Positions 25,228 through 34,224 of a DNA stretch of 54,050 bases are shown piece after piece. This DNA is from JAVEVH01 sp034005145. GTDB taxonomy: Bacteria > Patescibacteriota > Dojkabacteria > SC72. Within the stretch, counting starts at the first letter, position 1, and the number at the start of each line of letters is the position of its first letter. The translations under genes and the position numbers were made by a program. The notes under the pieces are model-generated. The model was not told the DNA's origin and did not search any database. It saw nothing but the letters and a program-made list of their open reading frames with translations. The stretch spans positions 1 through 54,050 of the forward strand of contig JAVEVH010000002.1 of NCBI GenBank assembly GCA_034005145.1. Direction: 5' to 3'.

Positions 25228-27248
25228 TATCTAAATATATTTTCTAATATATAGTTAAGGTCCATATTATCATCTTTTACTAACTCTTTTGCAACAGATT
25301 TCGCTCTTTTAAACATATCTATATCTGTAAGTGACGCTATCTTAAATTGAGGAATACCAGACTGTTTAATACCGTATACCTCACCAGGGCCCCTTCTTTC
25401 TAAGTCATACTCAGCTACATCAAAACCAGATGGATGAGATGAGAAATATTTTAATCTCTCTACTACACTCTCATTACCCTCTTCATTTTTACTAGGTATT
25501 ACAAAACAGTATGATTGTAAATTACCTCTCCCTACTCTTCCTCTTAGTTGATGTAATTGAGCAAGTCCAAATCTATGTGCATCCTCAATTATCATTACTG
25601 TAGCATCAGGTATATCTATTCCTACCTCTATTACAGATGTAGATACTAATACGTTAAATTCTTTCTTTCTAAATCTTTCTAGTATTTCACTTTTTTCTTT
25701 CTCTTTAAGTCTTCCATGTAGTAGTTCTGTTTCAATATTTTTAAAATGAATATTTTTTAAATTCTCATACTCTGTTAATACTGCTTTAGCATCTAATATT
25801 TCACTCTCTTCTATTAATGGATATACAATGAAAGCTTGTTGTTGATTTTTACTTTCTTTAATTTTTGTATTTACCCAATTAAAACAATCATCTCTTTTTT
25901 TATATGGTACATACTTAGTAATGATTTCTTTTTGCATACTGGGTTTTTGCTTAATGGTAGATACCTCTACATTACCAAATACTACCTCTGTAAGACTTCT
26001 TGGTATTGGAGTTGCTGTCATAGTTAGGTAGTGGGGTATTTTAGCTCCTCCCTTTAAAAGCTTCTCTCTTTGTTCTACTCCAAATCTATGTTGCTCATCT
26101 ACAATTACTAGGTTAAGGTTATCTGGTATATCACTTTTAAAAAGTACAGCATGTGTACCCACTATTAAACAGTTAGGGGATTTTGCTTTACTCTTTTTAC
26201 TAGATATCCATATTTCTACATCTATATCGAAGGGTTTAAGTAATTTTTGAAATGTCTCAAAATGTTGTTGAGCAAGTACTGTTGTAGGAGCAAGTATTAC
26301 ACTACTATATCCATTCCTAATACATTGGAGAATTGCTAGTGCTGCTACTACTGTCTTACCACTTCCTACATCTCCATTTAGAAGTCTGTTCATTGGTTTA
26401 GATTTAGATATATCTTCTAGAATTTCTTTTAGACTTGTTTGTTGATCATCTGTCAGTGTAAAGGGTAAGGAGGTAAGGAAATCTTTGGAGAGAGCCTTAT
26501 CTTCTACAATCTTTACTGATTTTAATTTACTTCTTTGTTTCCTATCCTTCTCCATCTCAATCCCAATTCTTAACATCTCATCAAAGGAGAGTCTTTCTCT
26601 TGCTTTAAGCAGTATTTCCTGTGAACTAGGGAAATGAATCTGTTCTATACACTCTCCAAGTAAGGGAAGCTCTTCTTTTTTTAGCAATCTTTTAGGTATG
26701 GCTTCAGGTATTAATTTTTTAATATATTTCTCTAGAGGTAATATTGTATTTCTAATATATCGGGATGAGAGACCCTCTGTTTCGTGATATATCCCAATTA
26801 TTCTTCCTAAATGTTTTTGTAAAGATATATCTCCTGTATATTTCTCATACTTAGGGTTATATATATTTTTTGTCTTACCTTTTTCTGATATCTTTCCATC
26901 AAATATATACCATTCACCTACTTTAAATGTTTTAGTTAGGTAACTTTGATTGAAAAAAGAGATATCTAATTTGCAGTTAAATTGGTCTATTACTTTAACA
27001 GTAGTAAGTACTTTCCTAGTACGAGTATATACATTCTTTGTTTCAACTATTTGAGCTAAAAATGTTCCTTCCTGAATATCTTTAAAATCTTGTATATTTA
27101 ATATCTCAGAAGTATCTCTATATCTAAAGGGTATATGAAAGAGTAAATCACGAAGGGTATATATATTTAGTTTTTCAAATTTCTTTTGTTGTGCTAAACC
27201 TACACCCTTTATTTGTGTAATTGGCTCTGTTAAAGAGGGAAGAGTCAT
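25227..27248 (-). CDS. recG: ATP-dependent DNA helicase RecG
   Basis: Branch-migration helicase that remodels stalled forks and Holliday junctions. The N-terminal wedge domain (about 1-200) contains the IKGVG start and an OB fold. The helicase part has Walker A NGDVGSGKT, DEQHRFGV (motif II), TATPIPRSL and motif VI LRGRVGRG, followed by the RecG tail. The 673 residues are typical. It follows a small membrane ORF whose stop lies two bases upstream and precedes the SpoU methyltransferase, so all three probably form one operon. Confidence 0.96.
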   Translation of the reverse strand: MTLPSLTEPITQIKGVGLAQQKKFEKLNIYTLRDLLFHIPFRYRDTSEILNIQDFKDIQEGTFLAQIVETKNVYTRTRKVLTTVKVIDQFNCKLDISFFNQSYLTKTFKVGEWYIFDGKISEKGKTKNIYNPKYEKYTGDISLQKHLGRIIGIYHETEGLSSRYIRNTILPLEKYIKKLIPEAIPKRLLKKEELPLLGECIEQIHFPSSQEILLKARERLSFDEMLRIGIEMEKDRKQRSKLKSVKIVEDKALSKDFLTSLPFTLTDDQQTSLKEILEDISKSKPMNRLLNGDVGSGKTVVAALAILQCIRNGYSSVILAPTTVLAQQHFETFQKLLKPFDIDVEIWISSKKSKAKSPNCLIVGTHAVLFKSDIPDNLNLVIVDEQHRFGVEQREKLLKGGAKIPHYLTMTATPIPRSLTEVVFGNVEVSTIKQKPSMQKEIITKYVPYKKRDDCFNWVNTKIKESKNQQQAFIVYPLIEESEILDAKAVLTEYENLKNIHFKNIETELLHGRLKEKEKSEILERFRKKEFNVLVSTSVIEVGIDIPDATVMIIEDAHRFGLAQLHQLRGRVGRGNLQSYCFVIPSKNEEGNESVVERLKYFSSHPSGFDVAEYDLERRGPGEVYGIKQSGIPQFKIASLTDIDMFKRAKSVAKELVKDDNMDLNYILENIFR

Positions 27249-27250
27249 TT

Positions 27251-27361
27251 TTAGAGTAGATCAAATATTGCAAGTACAATTGGTATTGCTAAACTACCAA
27301 TCATCATTACTGCAATAAAGATGCTAAAAATTTTTGAAAATGTTTTACCTTTTTTACTCAT
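27251..27361 (-). CDS. Small single-membrane-span protein upstream of recG (36 residues)
   Basis: Reads MSKKGKTFSKIFSIFIAVMM at the start: a basic N-terminus followed by one hydrophobic helix (about 12-33) and a short FDLL end. The stop is two bases before the recG ATG. A TAAAAT box ends exactly six bases before its ATG, as at other genes here. Short basic-plus-helix proteins such as DUF4044 in Firmicutes have the same layout; no homology is claimed. Lys-rich N-terminus and outward-pointing helix fit the positive-inside rule. Confidence 0.6.
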   Translation of the reverse strand: MSKKGKTFSKIFSIFIAVMMIGSLAIPIVLAIFDLL

Positions 27362-27367
27362 ATGTAG

Positions 27368-27373
27368 ATTTTA
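27368..27373 (-). promoter_or_regulatory. -10 box (TAAAAT) for the small ORF-recG operon
   Basis: TAAAAT ends six bases before the ATG of the 36-residue ORF, close to the rsh stop codon at 27381-27383. Confidence 0.45.
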
Positions 27374-27380
27374 CTAGGAA

Positions 27381-28841
27381 CTAAGATTTTTTCCAACCCC
27401 TTTGCATTCTATACTGTGTAGAGGGTGAATTAGCATATTTTAACCAATCAGGTTTAACACTCTTTTTACCTGATTGAGTTTTAATTTCTACAATATCTCC
27501 TGTTAAGACTTTGTAATCTAGTTTAATAGCTAGGCCATTTACTTTAGCTGATACCATACTATTACCTATATCTGTATGTACTTTGTATGCGAAATCTACA
27601 ACAGTATCCCCTTTATCTAACTGTATTATCTTTCCCTTTGGGGTAAATGCGTATACATTAGAGGGAAATACTTCTACTAAGATTGGTATTGAACGTACAT
27701 CTTCTCTCCTAGATATATGGGTATTTATTTCTCTGTGTACTTCCTCTACCCAGTTATACTTATCGGTAGGTTTAGCATATCTACTCTGACTCTCTTTATA
27801 TGCAATATGGGAAGCAGGCCCATATGTATTAAAGTAGTACATATCATGTGTTAATATCTGTACTTCAATTATATTAGGAGATACAGAGGGTAATATTATT
27901 GGTCCTTGTAGAGCTTTATATCCATTTGGTTTAGGATGGGTTATGTAATCATCAAATTCCTCTGTAATTATATCTCCACTATCCATTACTTTTTCTAATA
28001 TCTTAAAACAGTTATCTGTACTATCTGTTACTATTCTAAAAGCCATTAGATCTCTAATATTGCTTAAATCAACATTGCTACCCTCTTTAAGCTGTTTTTT
28101 TTGTTTGTTATATATACTGTAAATACTCTTTACTCTTCCATTTATAGATGGAGATGGAGAGATATCACTTAAAATATTAGTGAAGTATTCAATGTATTTA
28201 AATTTTACTTCTTGTGTAAAGCTATTTAATTCCATTTTCTCCTTAATCATTTGATATATCTCTGGTCTATATATCTTTAGGGCTTTCTCTTCTAATTCCT
28301 TTTTTAATCTGTCTAGATTTAAATACTCTGCTAGTGGAGCGTATACATAGAGAATTTTTTGAAGTTTAGAGCTTAATCTTTCCTGTGGCATATACTCAAT
28401 TGTTCTTACATTATCCAATGTATCTGCTAGCTTTATTAACACTGGTCTTAAATCTTTAGAACTATTTAATATAAACTTTGTAATTATGGGATACTCTGTT
28501 TCAGGACTAGCTGTAGCTTTGTTAATACCATTACAAAGAGTAAGAAGATTTAAAACATCTTTACCAAACTTCTCCTCTATTTCTTTTGAGATAGTGGTAC
28601 TGTTTTCTGTTGAATTCGAAATGCTGTTATGTAGTAACCCTGCGACTATTGTATCTGTATCCATACCCATCTCAGCGAGTGATATTGCTGTTCTTAATAC
28701 ATGGTTTACATATGGTTCTCCTGAAAGTCTTAATTGATCTTTATGATATTTTTGAGCACAAGTAATAGCGGAGTCTACTATTGGTAGAAAATTCTTGGGG
28801 CTATTCTTTCTTAATTGTTCTATTAATTGTTGTGTATCCAT
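27381..28841 (-). CDS. RelA/SpoT homologue (RSH) with degenerate hydrolase site
   Basis: Long RSH protein of the (p)ppGpp stringent response. The N-terminal HD domain (about 15-160) keeps SGEPYVNH, but the metal motif HD is H71-N72 and the following Glu-Asp pair is Ser-Asn (LLHNSISNS), so ppGpp hydrolysis is not expected. The synthetase domain (about 225-350) retains GRVKSIYSIY, IRDLMAFRIV, PKPNGYKAL and EVQILT; Asp and Glu expected in catalysis are present, although the usual EVQIRT Arg is Leu. A TGS domain (about 385-445) follows. The C-terminal ACT domain is absent and the length is 486 versus about 740. Predicted to be synthesis-only, if active. Confidence 0.9.
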   Translation of the reverse strand: MDTQQLIEQLRKNSPKNFLPIVDSAITCAQKYHKDQLRLSGEPYVNHVLRTAISLAEMGMDTDTIVAGLLHNSISNSTENSTTISKEIEEKFGKDVLNLLTLCNGINKATASPETEYPIITKFILNSSKDLRPVLIKLADTLDNVRTIEYMPQERLSSKLQKILYVYAPLAEYLNLDRLKKELEEKALKIYRPEIYQMIKEKMELNSFTQEVKFKYIEYFTNILSDISPSPSINGRVKSIYSIYNKQKKQLKEGSNVDLSNIRDLMAFRIVTDSTDNCFKILEKVMDSGDIITEEFDDYITHPKPNGYKALQGPIILPSVSPNIIEVQILTHDMYYFNTYGPASHIAYKESQSRYAKPTDKYNWVEEVHREINTHISRREDVRSIPILVEVFPSNVYAFTPKGKIIQLDKGDTVVDFAYKVHTDIGNSMVSAKVNGLAIKLDYKVLTGDIVEIKTQSGKKSVKPDWLKYANSPSTQYRMQRGWKKS

Positions 28842-28843
28842 AG

Positions 28844-28871
28844 AAAAAGAAATCCCTTATTATGGGGATTT
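28844..28871 (-). terminator. Rho-independent terminator after tyrS
   Basis: Minus strand: AAATCCC pairs with GGGATTT around an 8-base loop, followed by C and five T. It lies between the tyrS stop and the rsh start. Confidence 0.8.
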
Positions 28872-28895
28872 TACATATTAGTTATTTCCCCCACT

Positions 28896-30113
28896 CTATT
28901 TCTTACATACTCTAATTTGATATATATGTTTACCACACTTAAGGGTAGGCATATTTGAAAGGGCAATTGTTTTTTGCCAATCTGTAATTTTCTCTTGATT
29001 AATATATACAGCACCCTGTTCTACTAATCTTCTTGCTTGTGTTTTACTATCTGTAATATTACATTCTACTAGTAAATCAACAATTTTAATGTTCTCTTCT
29101 TTTAATTCCTTTACAGGTATATCTGTATTGATATCTTTCTTTTGGAATATACTTTCAAAATACTGTTGAGCAGTACTAGCTTCTTTCTCTCCTTTTAAAT
29201 CTTTTGTAATTTCAAAAGCTAATTCTTTTTTAAGTACCATTGGATTCTCTCCTAAGGTAAGTCTTTGATTAATCTCCCCTACTTTTTCTAAGTCATATGA
29301 GGTTAATATCTCAAAAGCTATTGGTAACTGATTGTCAGAAAATGCCATTACTTTACCGTATATATCATTAGCACTATCATCTAATCTAATCATATTACCC
29401 TCTGATTTACCCATTTTAGCACCATCTGTGGTTTCTAAAAGTTTCCCAGCTATTACAATCTTTTCCTTTTTTAGTCTACTCATTATTAAATCTCTACCTG
29501 CTAACATATTGAAGAGTTGGTCATTACCACCTACTTCTACATCAATTTCCATCATTACAGAGTCATATCCTTGCATTAATGGGTAGAGGAATTCATTTAG
29601 GTATATTGGTTTATCTGCTTTAAGTCTTTCCTGGAACATATTTCTCTTAAGCATCTGTTGTACTGTAAACTCAGAGGCTAATTCTATGATATCTCCAAGA
29701 TTAAGAGGTTCTAACCACTGACTGTTATATATCACTTTTACAGGGTTTTCTTTATTAAATATATCCAATATATTAGATGCTTGATCTATATATACCTTCA
29801 TATTTTCTTCTACTTGTTCTTTTGAAAGTTTTACTCTAGCAGATGTTTTATCTGAAGGGTCCCCTATTCTAGCTGTGAAATCCCCTATTACAAAATATAC
29901 CTGATGACCTAATTTCCTAAAGTCTTCTAACTTTCTCATACCTACGGTATGCCCTATATGTAGTGTTGGTGCTGTAGGGTCAAATCCTTGATATACATTT
30001 ATTTTTTTACCAGAGGTAAGTAACTTCTTAAGTGCGTCTTGTGTTGGAAGTATTTGTTCTACTCCTTTTGTTAATATCCTATTTATTATTTTCTCATCCT
30101 TTATTACTTCCAC
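28896..30113 (-). CDS. tyrS: Tyrosyl-tRNA synthetase
   Basis: Class I synthetase that charges tRNA-Tyr. Signature sequences are YQGFDPTAPTLHIGHTVG (HIGH box, about 40-57), DFTARIGDPS, GGNDQLFNMLAGRDL and KMGKSEGN (KMSKS-type loop). A C-terminal S4 RNA-binding domain (about 340-405) follows. The form with HIGH and KMGKS matches the TyrZ-like group. The start is GTG, eight bases after TATAAT with a TTGTAA -35 element. A terminator follows the gene, so it is probably a single-gene unit. Confidence 0.95.
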   Translation of the reverse strand: MEVIKDEKIINRILTKGVEQILPTQDALKKLLTSGKKINVYQGFDPTAPTLHIGHTVGMRKLEDFRKLGHQVYFVIGDFTARIGDPSDKTSARVKLSKEQVEENMKVYIDQASNILDIFNKENPVKVIYNSQWLEPLNLGDIIELASEFTVQQMLKRNMFQERLKADKPIYLNEFLYPLMQGYDSVMMEIDVEVGGNDQLFNMLAGRDLIMSRLKKEKIVIAGKLLETTDGAKMGKSEGNMIRLDDSANDIYGKVMAFSDNQLPIAFEILTSYDLEKVGEINQRLTLGENPMVLKKELAFEITKDLKGEKEASTAQQYFESIFQKKDINTDIPVKELKEENIKIVDLLVECNITDSKTQARRLVEQGAVYINQEKITDWQKTIALSNMPTLKCGKHIYQIRVCKK

Positions 30114-30121
30114 TGCCTAGT

Positions 30122-30150
30122 ATTATATATTTTGTTTAGGATTTTTACAA
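30122..30150 (-). promoter_or_regulatory. Promoter of tyrS
   Basis: On the minus strand TTGTAA (30145-30150), a 17-bp spacer, and TATAAT (30122-30127), eight bases before the GTG start. Confidence 0.7.
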
Positions 30151-30152
30151 AG

Positions 30153-31364
30153 CTATTTAATATATCTCCTACTTTTAAGTTTATCCGGTAAACATTGTTG
30201 ATCAGACTTCTTACTCTCTAAATCATGATCATATTCATATCCCTTACCATATCCTAAATCTTTCATTAGTTTACTCTCAGCATTTCTAATATTTAAAGGT
30301 ACTGGTAAATTACCATATGTTTCAATATCTTCTTTTACTTTTAATTCAGCCATATATGCACTGTTATCCTTAGGAGCATTAGAAAGATATATGGCTAACT
30401 GTATTAGAAATACCTCACACTCAGGCATACCCAATTTCTGACATGACTCATATACACTGTTTGCTAGTATTACTGCTTGAGGATCAGCATTACCAATATC
30501 CTCACTAGCAAATCTAAGTAATCTTCTTGCTACATACAAAGGATCTTCCCCTGCACTTAACATCCTACCTACCCAATATACAGCTGCGTTAGCATTGGAT
30601 GAGCGCATAGATTTGTGTATGGCAGAGATAATGTTGTAGTGTTCTTCTCCATTCTTGTCATAGTAGAGAGGTTTCTGTACTACCTCTTTAATATCATTTT
30701 CTCTAAGTGTTAGTTTCTCATCATCTTTTTTAGTAGCCTGTGCTAGATTAACACTCATTTCTAATATATTTAAGGCAGATCTAATATCTCCATTAGAAAG
30801 ATCACTAATTAAATCTAATATCTTTTTTGTAATCTTAAATTCGGGATATTCTTTTTTAACAATCTTTTTTAAAAAGAGAGAGATGTCTTCAAGTGAATGT
30901 TGATTAAAAACAAATACCTTAGTTCTAGAAAGTAATGCACTATTTATACTAAATGAAGGATTTTCAGTAGTAGCCCCTATTAATGTAATTATTCCCTTCT
31001 CTACATATGGTAGTAATGTATCCTGTTGTGCTTTGTTCCATCTATGTATTTCATCTAAAAAAAGAATAGTCTTTTTATTGTACTGTTGATTACTCATAGC
31101 GACCTTGATGATTTTTCTTAAATCATCCTTACCACTATTTACTGCTTGCATCTTGTAGAAATCATAATACAAACTCAAAGAAATTATATATGCCAATGTA
31201 GTCTTACCAGTACCAGGTGGACCCCAGAATATCATAGAGGGAACTCTACCTATTTCTAAAAATTTTCTAATGGGGGAATTCTCTCCTACTAAGTGTTTCT
31301 GTCCTACAAAATCATCTAATGTAGATGCCCTATATTTTGATGCTAATGGTTCGTATACTCCCAT
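30153..31364 (-). CDS. rarA: Replication-associated recombination protein A (RarA/MgsA AAA+ ATPase)
   Basis: AAA+ ATPase related to clamp loaders that acts at stalled replication forks. Seen: PLASKYRASTLDDFVGQKHL at the N-terminus, Walker A WGPPGTGKTT, Walker B LFLDEIHRWN, sensor-1 GATTENPSF and the arginine-finger region LLSRTKVF, then the lid and C-terminal tetramerisation region (DPQAVILANSV, CEVFLIQLAIYLSNAPK). Start 31364 is chosen because TATAAT (31372-31377) ends seven bases before it; the ATG at 31373 is part of that box. The upstream methyltransferase stop is 15 nt away. Confidence 0.94.
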   Translation of the reverse strand: MGVYEPLASKYRASTLDDFVGQKHLVGENSPIRKFLEIGRVPSMIFWGPPGTGKTTLAYIISLSLYYDFYKMQAVNSGKDDLRKIIKVAMSNQQYNKKTILFLDEIHRWNKAQQDTLLPYVEKGIITLIGATTENPSFSINSALLSRTKVFVFNQHSLEDISLFLKKIVKKEYPEFKITKKILDLISDLSNGDIRSALNILEMSVNLAQATKKDDEKLTLRENDIKEVVQKPLYYDKNGEEHYNIISAIHKSMRSSNANAAVYWVGRMLSAGEDPLYVARRLLRFASEDIGNADPQAVILANSVYESCQKLGMPECEVFLIQLAIYLSNAPKDNSAYMAELKVKEDIETYGNLPVPLNIRNAESKLMKDLGYGKGYEYDHDLESKKSDQQCLPDKLKSRRYIK

Positions 31365-31371
31365 GTATACC

Positions 31372-31377
31372 ATTATA
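31372..31377 (-). promoter_or_regulatory. -10 box (TATAAT) for rarA
   Basis: TATAAT ends seven bases before ATG 31364. The apparent upstream ATG at 31373 is made of the box's last two bases plus G. Confidence 0.6.
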
Positions 31378-31379
31378 TA

Positions 31380-31907
31380 CTAATAGGTATACCTGTAAAC
31401 TACCTCTTTACCTACTTTAATCTTTTCTCCCTTTTTACCTTGTAAAGTATTCTTAAATATGAATACCTGTGTACCTTTTTTTAACTCTTTTTGGAATTTC
31501 TTTTCTAATATCCCTAATATATCTTCTGGAAGGCAGCAATATATTACTGTGTAATCAGAAAGTTTTGTATTAAAAAAACTTTCCTCTTTAAACTGTATTT
31601 TAGAGTTAAAGGGATGAGTAAGTAACTTCCTAAGTTTAACAATCATCAAAAGAACAGGACTAATTTCATATCCTACACTCATACATCCGTACATCTTGTT
31701 TACACCAAACACCATTCTCCCATCTCCACTTCCTAAGTCTGCAAACCTATCATCTTTCTTTAATTTGAAATTTTTTAAAATATCCTCTACCTCTTTTTTA
31801 GGTGTAGAGTAGTATGGTGAAAAAAATGCTAGAATCATTGACACAATATATGCTAAAAACATTAGTACTATGAGCAAAGATATCGCAAGTGCTAAACCGT
31901 TTGGCAT
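31380..31907 (-). CDS. Membrane-anchored class I SAM-dependent methyltransferase-like protein
   Basis: 175 residues. An N-terminal membrane helix (about 5-30) is followed by a Rossmann-type methyltransferase core with motif I FADLGSGDGRMVF (about 55-67), the acidic end of strand 2 in VGYEISP, and motif IV-like YTVIYCCLPEDI. The layout of helix plus small core, with EEVL-like helix before motif I, resembles bacterial lysine-methyltransferase-like and DOT1-like small enzymes; the substrate is unknown. It diverges from truB across 37 nt and precedes rarA. Confidence 0.75.
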   Translation of the reverse strand: MPNGLALAISLLIVLMFLAYIVSMILAFFSPYYSTPKKEVEDILKNFKLKKDDRFADLGSGDGRMVFGVNKMYGCMSVGYEISPVLLMIVKLRKLLTHPFNSKIQFKEESFFNTKLSDYTVIYCCLPEDILGILEKKFQKELKKGTQVFIFKNTLQGKKGEKIKVGKEVVYRYTY

Positions 31908-31944
31908 ATGAGATAATTTAGAGATTAATTAATATCTTGTATAT

Positions 31945-32634
31945 ATGATAGACGGAATTTTACTTGTAGACAAGGAGGTAGGTATTACATCATTTGATGT
32001 AATTAGAAAATTGAAAAAAAGTATACAAGAAAAGATTAAAATTGGACATGCAGGTACGCTAGATCCATTTGCTAGTGGTCTTTTAGTAATACTTTTAGGT
32101 AAGGGTACAAAGCTTATGAATACATTTCATACATATGAGAAGGTGTATGAGGTTGAGGGAATATTAGGATTCTCTACTGATACACAAGATATTGAGGGTA
32201 AAGAAGTAGAGAAGGATTTAAAAGGTATTAAACCTACTAAGGATGAGATTGTATCAATAATTGAGAGGGAGTTTCTAGGTGATATATTACAAAAACCCCC
32301 TATGTATTCTGCTAAAAGAATTAAAGGAGAGAGAGCTTACTCTCTTGCTAGGAGGGGTGAGTATGTAGATTTAGAGCCTAAGAAAGTATCTGTATCTCAA
32401 TTTGAAGTGTATGAGTATGAGTACCCTACTTTAAAATGTAAGATTAAGTGTTCTACAGGTACATATATTAGAACATTAGTACATGATTTAGGTATTAAGT
32501 TAGGTACATACGCAACTTCCAAAAATTTAAGAAGAATATCCATTGGTAGTTTTAATGTAAGTGAGAGTATTAAGAGTAAGGATATTGTAGAGTTAGGTAA
32601 AGAGAATATCTTAAGGAGAGTAATTAATGTTTAA
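31945..32634 (+). CDS. truB: tRNA pseudouridine(55) synthase TruB
   Basis: Makes the pseudouridine at position 55 in the T loop of tRNAs. The catalytic Asp is in HAGTLDPFASGLL (about 36-48), with KPPMYSAKRIKGERAY and the STGTYIRTLVHDLG motif further on. The 229 residues are short; the C-terminal PUA-like domain is missing or minimal, as in several short bacterial forms. A TATCTT box six bases before the ATG is a weak -10 candidate. It is followed by rsmI after 11 nt. Confidence 0.95.
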   Translation: MIDGILLVDKEVGITSFDVIRKLKKSIQEKIKIGHAGTLDPFASGLLVILLGKGTKLMNTFHTYEKVYEVEGILGFSTDTQDIEGKEVEKDLKGIKPTKDEIVSIIEREFLGDILQKPPMYSAKRIKGERAYSLARRGEYVDLEPKKVSVSQFEVYEYEYPTLKCKIKCSTGTYIRTLVHDLGIKLGTYATSKNLRRISIGSFNVSESIKSKDIVELGKENILRRVINV

Positions 32635-32645
32635 GCGTTTTAATT

Positions 32646-33344
32646 ATGGTAAAAGGTAAACTATATATTGTATCTACCCCTATTGGTAATTTAGGAGATA
32701 TTACATATAGAGCAGTAGATATATTAAAGTCTGTACCTTTTGTTTTAGCAGAAGATACAAGAGAGAGTATTAAGCTTTTAAGAAAGTATGATATACAAAC
32801 TCAATTAATATCCTACAGAGACCAAAATCATCTTAGAATTATTTCCAAGATTAAAGAGAAATTAGATATGGGTATTAATTTAGCATTAGTATCAGATAGT
32901 GGTACACCCTTAATTAGTGATCCTGGTTTTAAATTAGTAAGAGAGCTTAAAGAGGATGGGTATATTGTAGAGAGTATTCCAGGACCTAGTGCACTAATCG
33001 CAGCTCTTTCTATTAGTGGATTACCTACGGACAAATTTATATTTTTAGGTTTCTTACCTAAGTCTTTGGTTAAAAGGAAAAGAATGTTAGAGAAATATTT
33101 AGAGTTAGGGGATACATTAGTTATATATGAGTCTCCTAACAGAGTAGTTTCTTTATTAAATCTAATTAGTGAGTGTAAAGCGCAAAATACTACTGTACTT
33201 GCTAAGGATTTAACAAAAATGAGAGAAGAGGTATTAGTAGGAGAAGCTGTAGAGTTACTAACGTTGTTAAAGGATAGGGATTTTGAAAATCATCCTCATG
33301 GTGAGTTTGTAGTATTAGTTAATCCCTCTTTGCAAAAAGAGTAG
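32646..33344 (+). CDS. rsmI: 16S rRNA (cytidine(1402)-2'-O)-methyltransferase
   Basis: Tetrapyrrole-methylase-fold enzyme that methylates the ribose of C1402 in the 30S decoding centre. Diagnostic stretches: STPIGNLGDITYRA, LAEDTRES, LVSDSGTPLISDPGF, PGPSALIAALSISGLPTD and FLGFLP. The length of 232 residues indicates the catalytic domain without the C-terminal extension. Co-transcribed with truB. Its last 26 nt overlap the end of tatD on the opposite strand. Confidence 0.95.
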   Translation: MVKGKLYIVSTPIGNLGDITYRAVDILKSVPFVLAEDTRESIKLLRKYDIQTQLISYRDQNHLRIISKIKEKLDMGINLALVSDSGTPLISDPGFKLVRELKEDGYIVESIPGPSALIAALSISGLPTDKFIFLGFLPKSLVKRKRMLEKYLELGDTLVIYESPNRVVSLLNLISECKAQNTTVLAKDLTKMREEVLVGEAVELLTLLKDRDFENHPHGEFVVLVNPSLQKE

Positions 33345-34218
33345 TGAAATTTCTATCCCCTATCTCTTCCATTTTTTCATATGATATACCCTTTATATCA
33401 GCTGCTTTTTCAATTATCTCTTTTATCATTACTGGTCTACCATATTTTTTATCCGCCTTTTTATTCTTTCTTACACTTTGGGTAGGTAGAAATGGTCCAT
33501 CTGTTTCAAAGAGTATTCTTTCTAAAGGCACTTCTTTAAATAAATCTCTAACACTCTCTCCACTAGGGTATGTAATTATGGCATTAAATCCTACATACAT
33601 TCCCATATCTAAGATTTCAAAAAGTAGATCTTTAGAACCTGTATAGCTATGAAATGAGCCTCGTATTGTACCTTTACCCTCTTTTGCCACTATTGATAGA
33701 GTATCTTTTACACACTCCTTCTCTCCTTCTTTCTCTCTTGAGTGAATACTCATGGGTAAGTTGTACTTAACTGCTAATGTACAAAGCTTTTTAAATATTC
33801 TTCTTTGTACCTCTTTAATCTCCTCTATCTGTTTTTGTGTAAACTGGTTGTACTCATACATACTGTAGTAATCTAAACCACACTCCCCTATGGCTCTTAC
33901 CTCTTTAATATTTCTTTCAAATATCTCTTTAAAAATATCAAACTGTTTTTGACCATATTTAAACATATCCATACCCTCTAATTCATTTAGAGCTAGACCC
34001 TCTTCAAATCTAGAAGGGTGTATACCTAAGGCTAAATCAACAATATCTCCATATTTAATATGTAACTCCTTTACCATATCAATGGTATCTTGGTAATCAG
34101 AGTACTGTGTAGTTTGTGCTAAGATCTTTTTACCATTTAGTTGTACAAACTCCTGTATATCTATTTGTATATTCTCTTTTAAAGGACTTAAAGAGATATG
34201 TATGTGTGAATCATGCAT
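33319..34218 (-). CDS. tatD: TatD family metal-dependent hydrolase
   Basis: TIM-barrel metal-dependent DNase-like protein. The metal motif HDSHIHIS lies at the N-terminus, followed by LALGIHP, GECGLDYY, MSIHSRE, GSFHSYTG and FETDGPFL. The length (299) is a little above the usual 255-265 owing to inserts. Start 34218 is preferred: TAAAAT (34225-34230) ends six bases before it, while the upstream in-frame ATG at 34224 abuts the box. It also places the metal-binding DSH close to the start, as usual in the family. No partner gene adjoins it. Confidence 0.9.
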   Translation of the reverse strand: MHDSHIHISLSPLKENIQIDIQEFVQLNGKKILAQTTQYSDYQDTIDMVKELHIKYGDIVDLALGIHPSRFEEGLALNELEGMDMFKYGQKQFDIFKEIFERNIKEVRAIGECGLDYYSMYEYNQFTQKQIEEIKEVQRRIFKKLCTLAVKYNLPMSIHSREKEGEKECVKDTLSIVAKEGKGTIRGSFHSYTGSKDLLFEILDMGMYVGFNAIITYPSGESVRDLFKEVPLERILFETDGPFLPTQSVRKNKKADKKYGRPVMIKEIIEKAADIKGISYEKMEEIGDRNFTTLFAKRD

Positions 34219-34224
34219 GTGCAT

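Noticed and set aside
33326..33341. Hairpin CTCTTT-GCAA-AAAGAG at the convergent rsmI/tatD ends as a bidirectional terminator
   Set aside because: Only six mostly A/T pairs with no T run after it on either strand. It lies within both coding regions.
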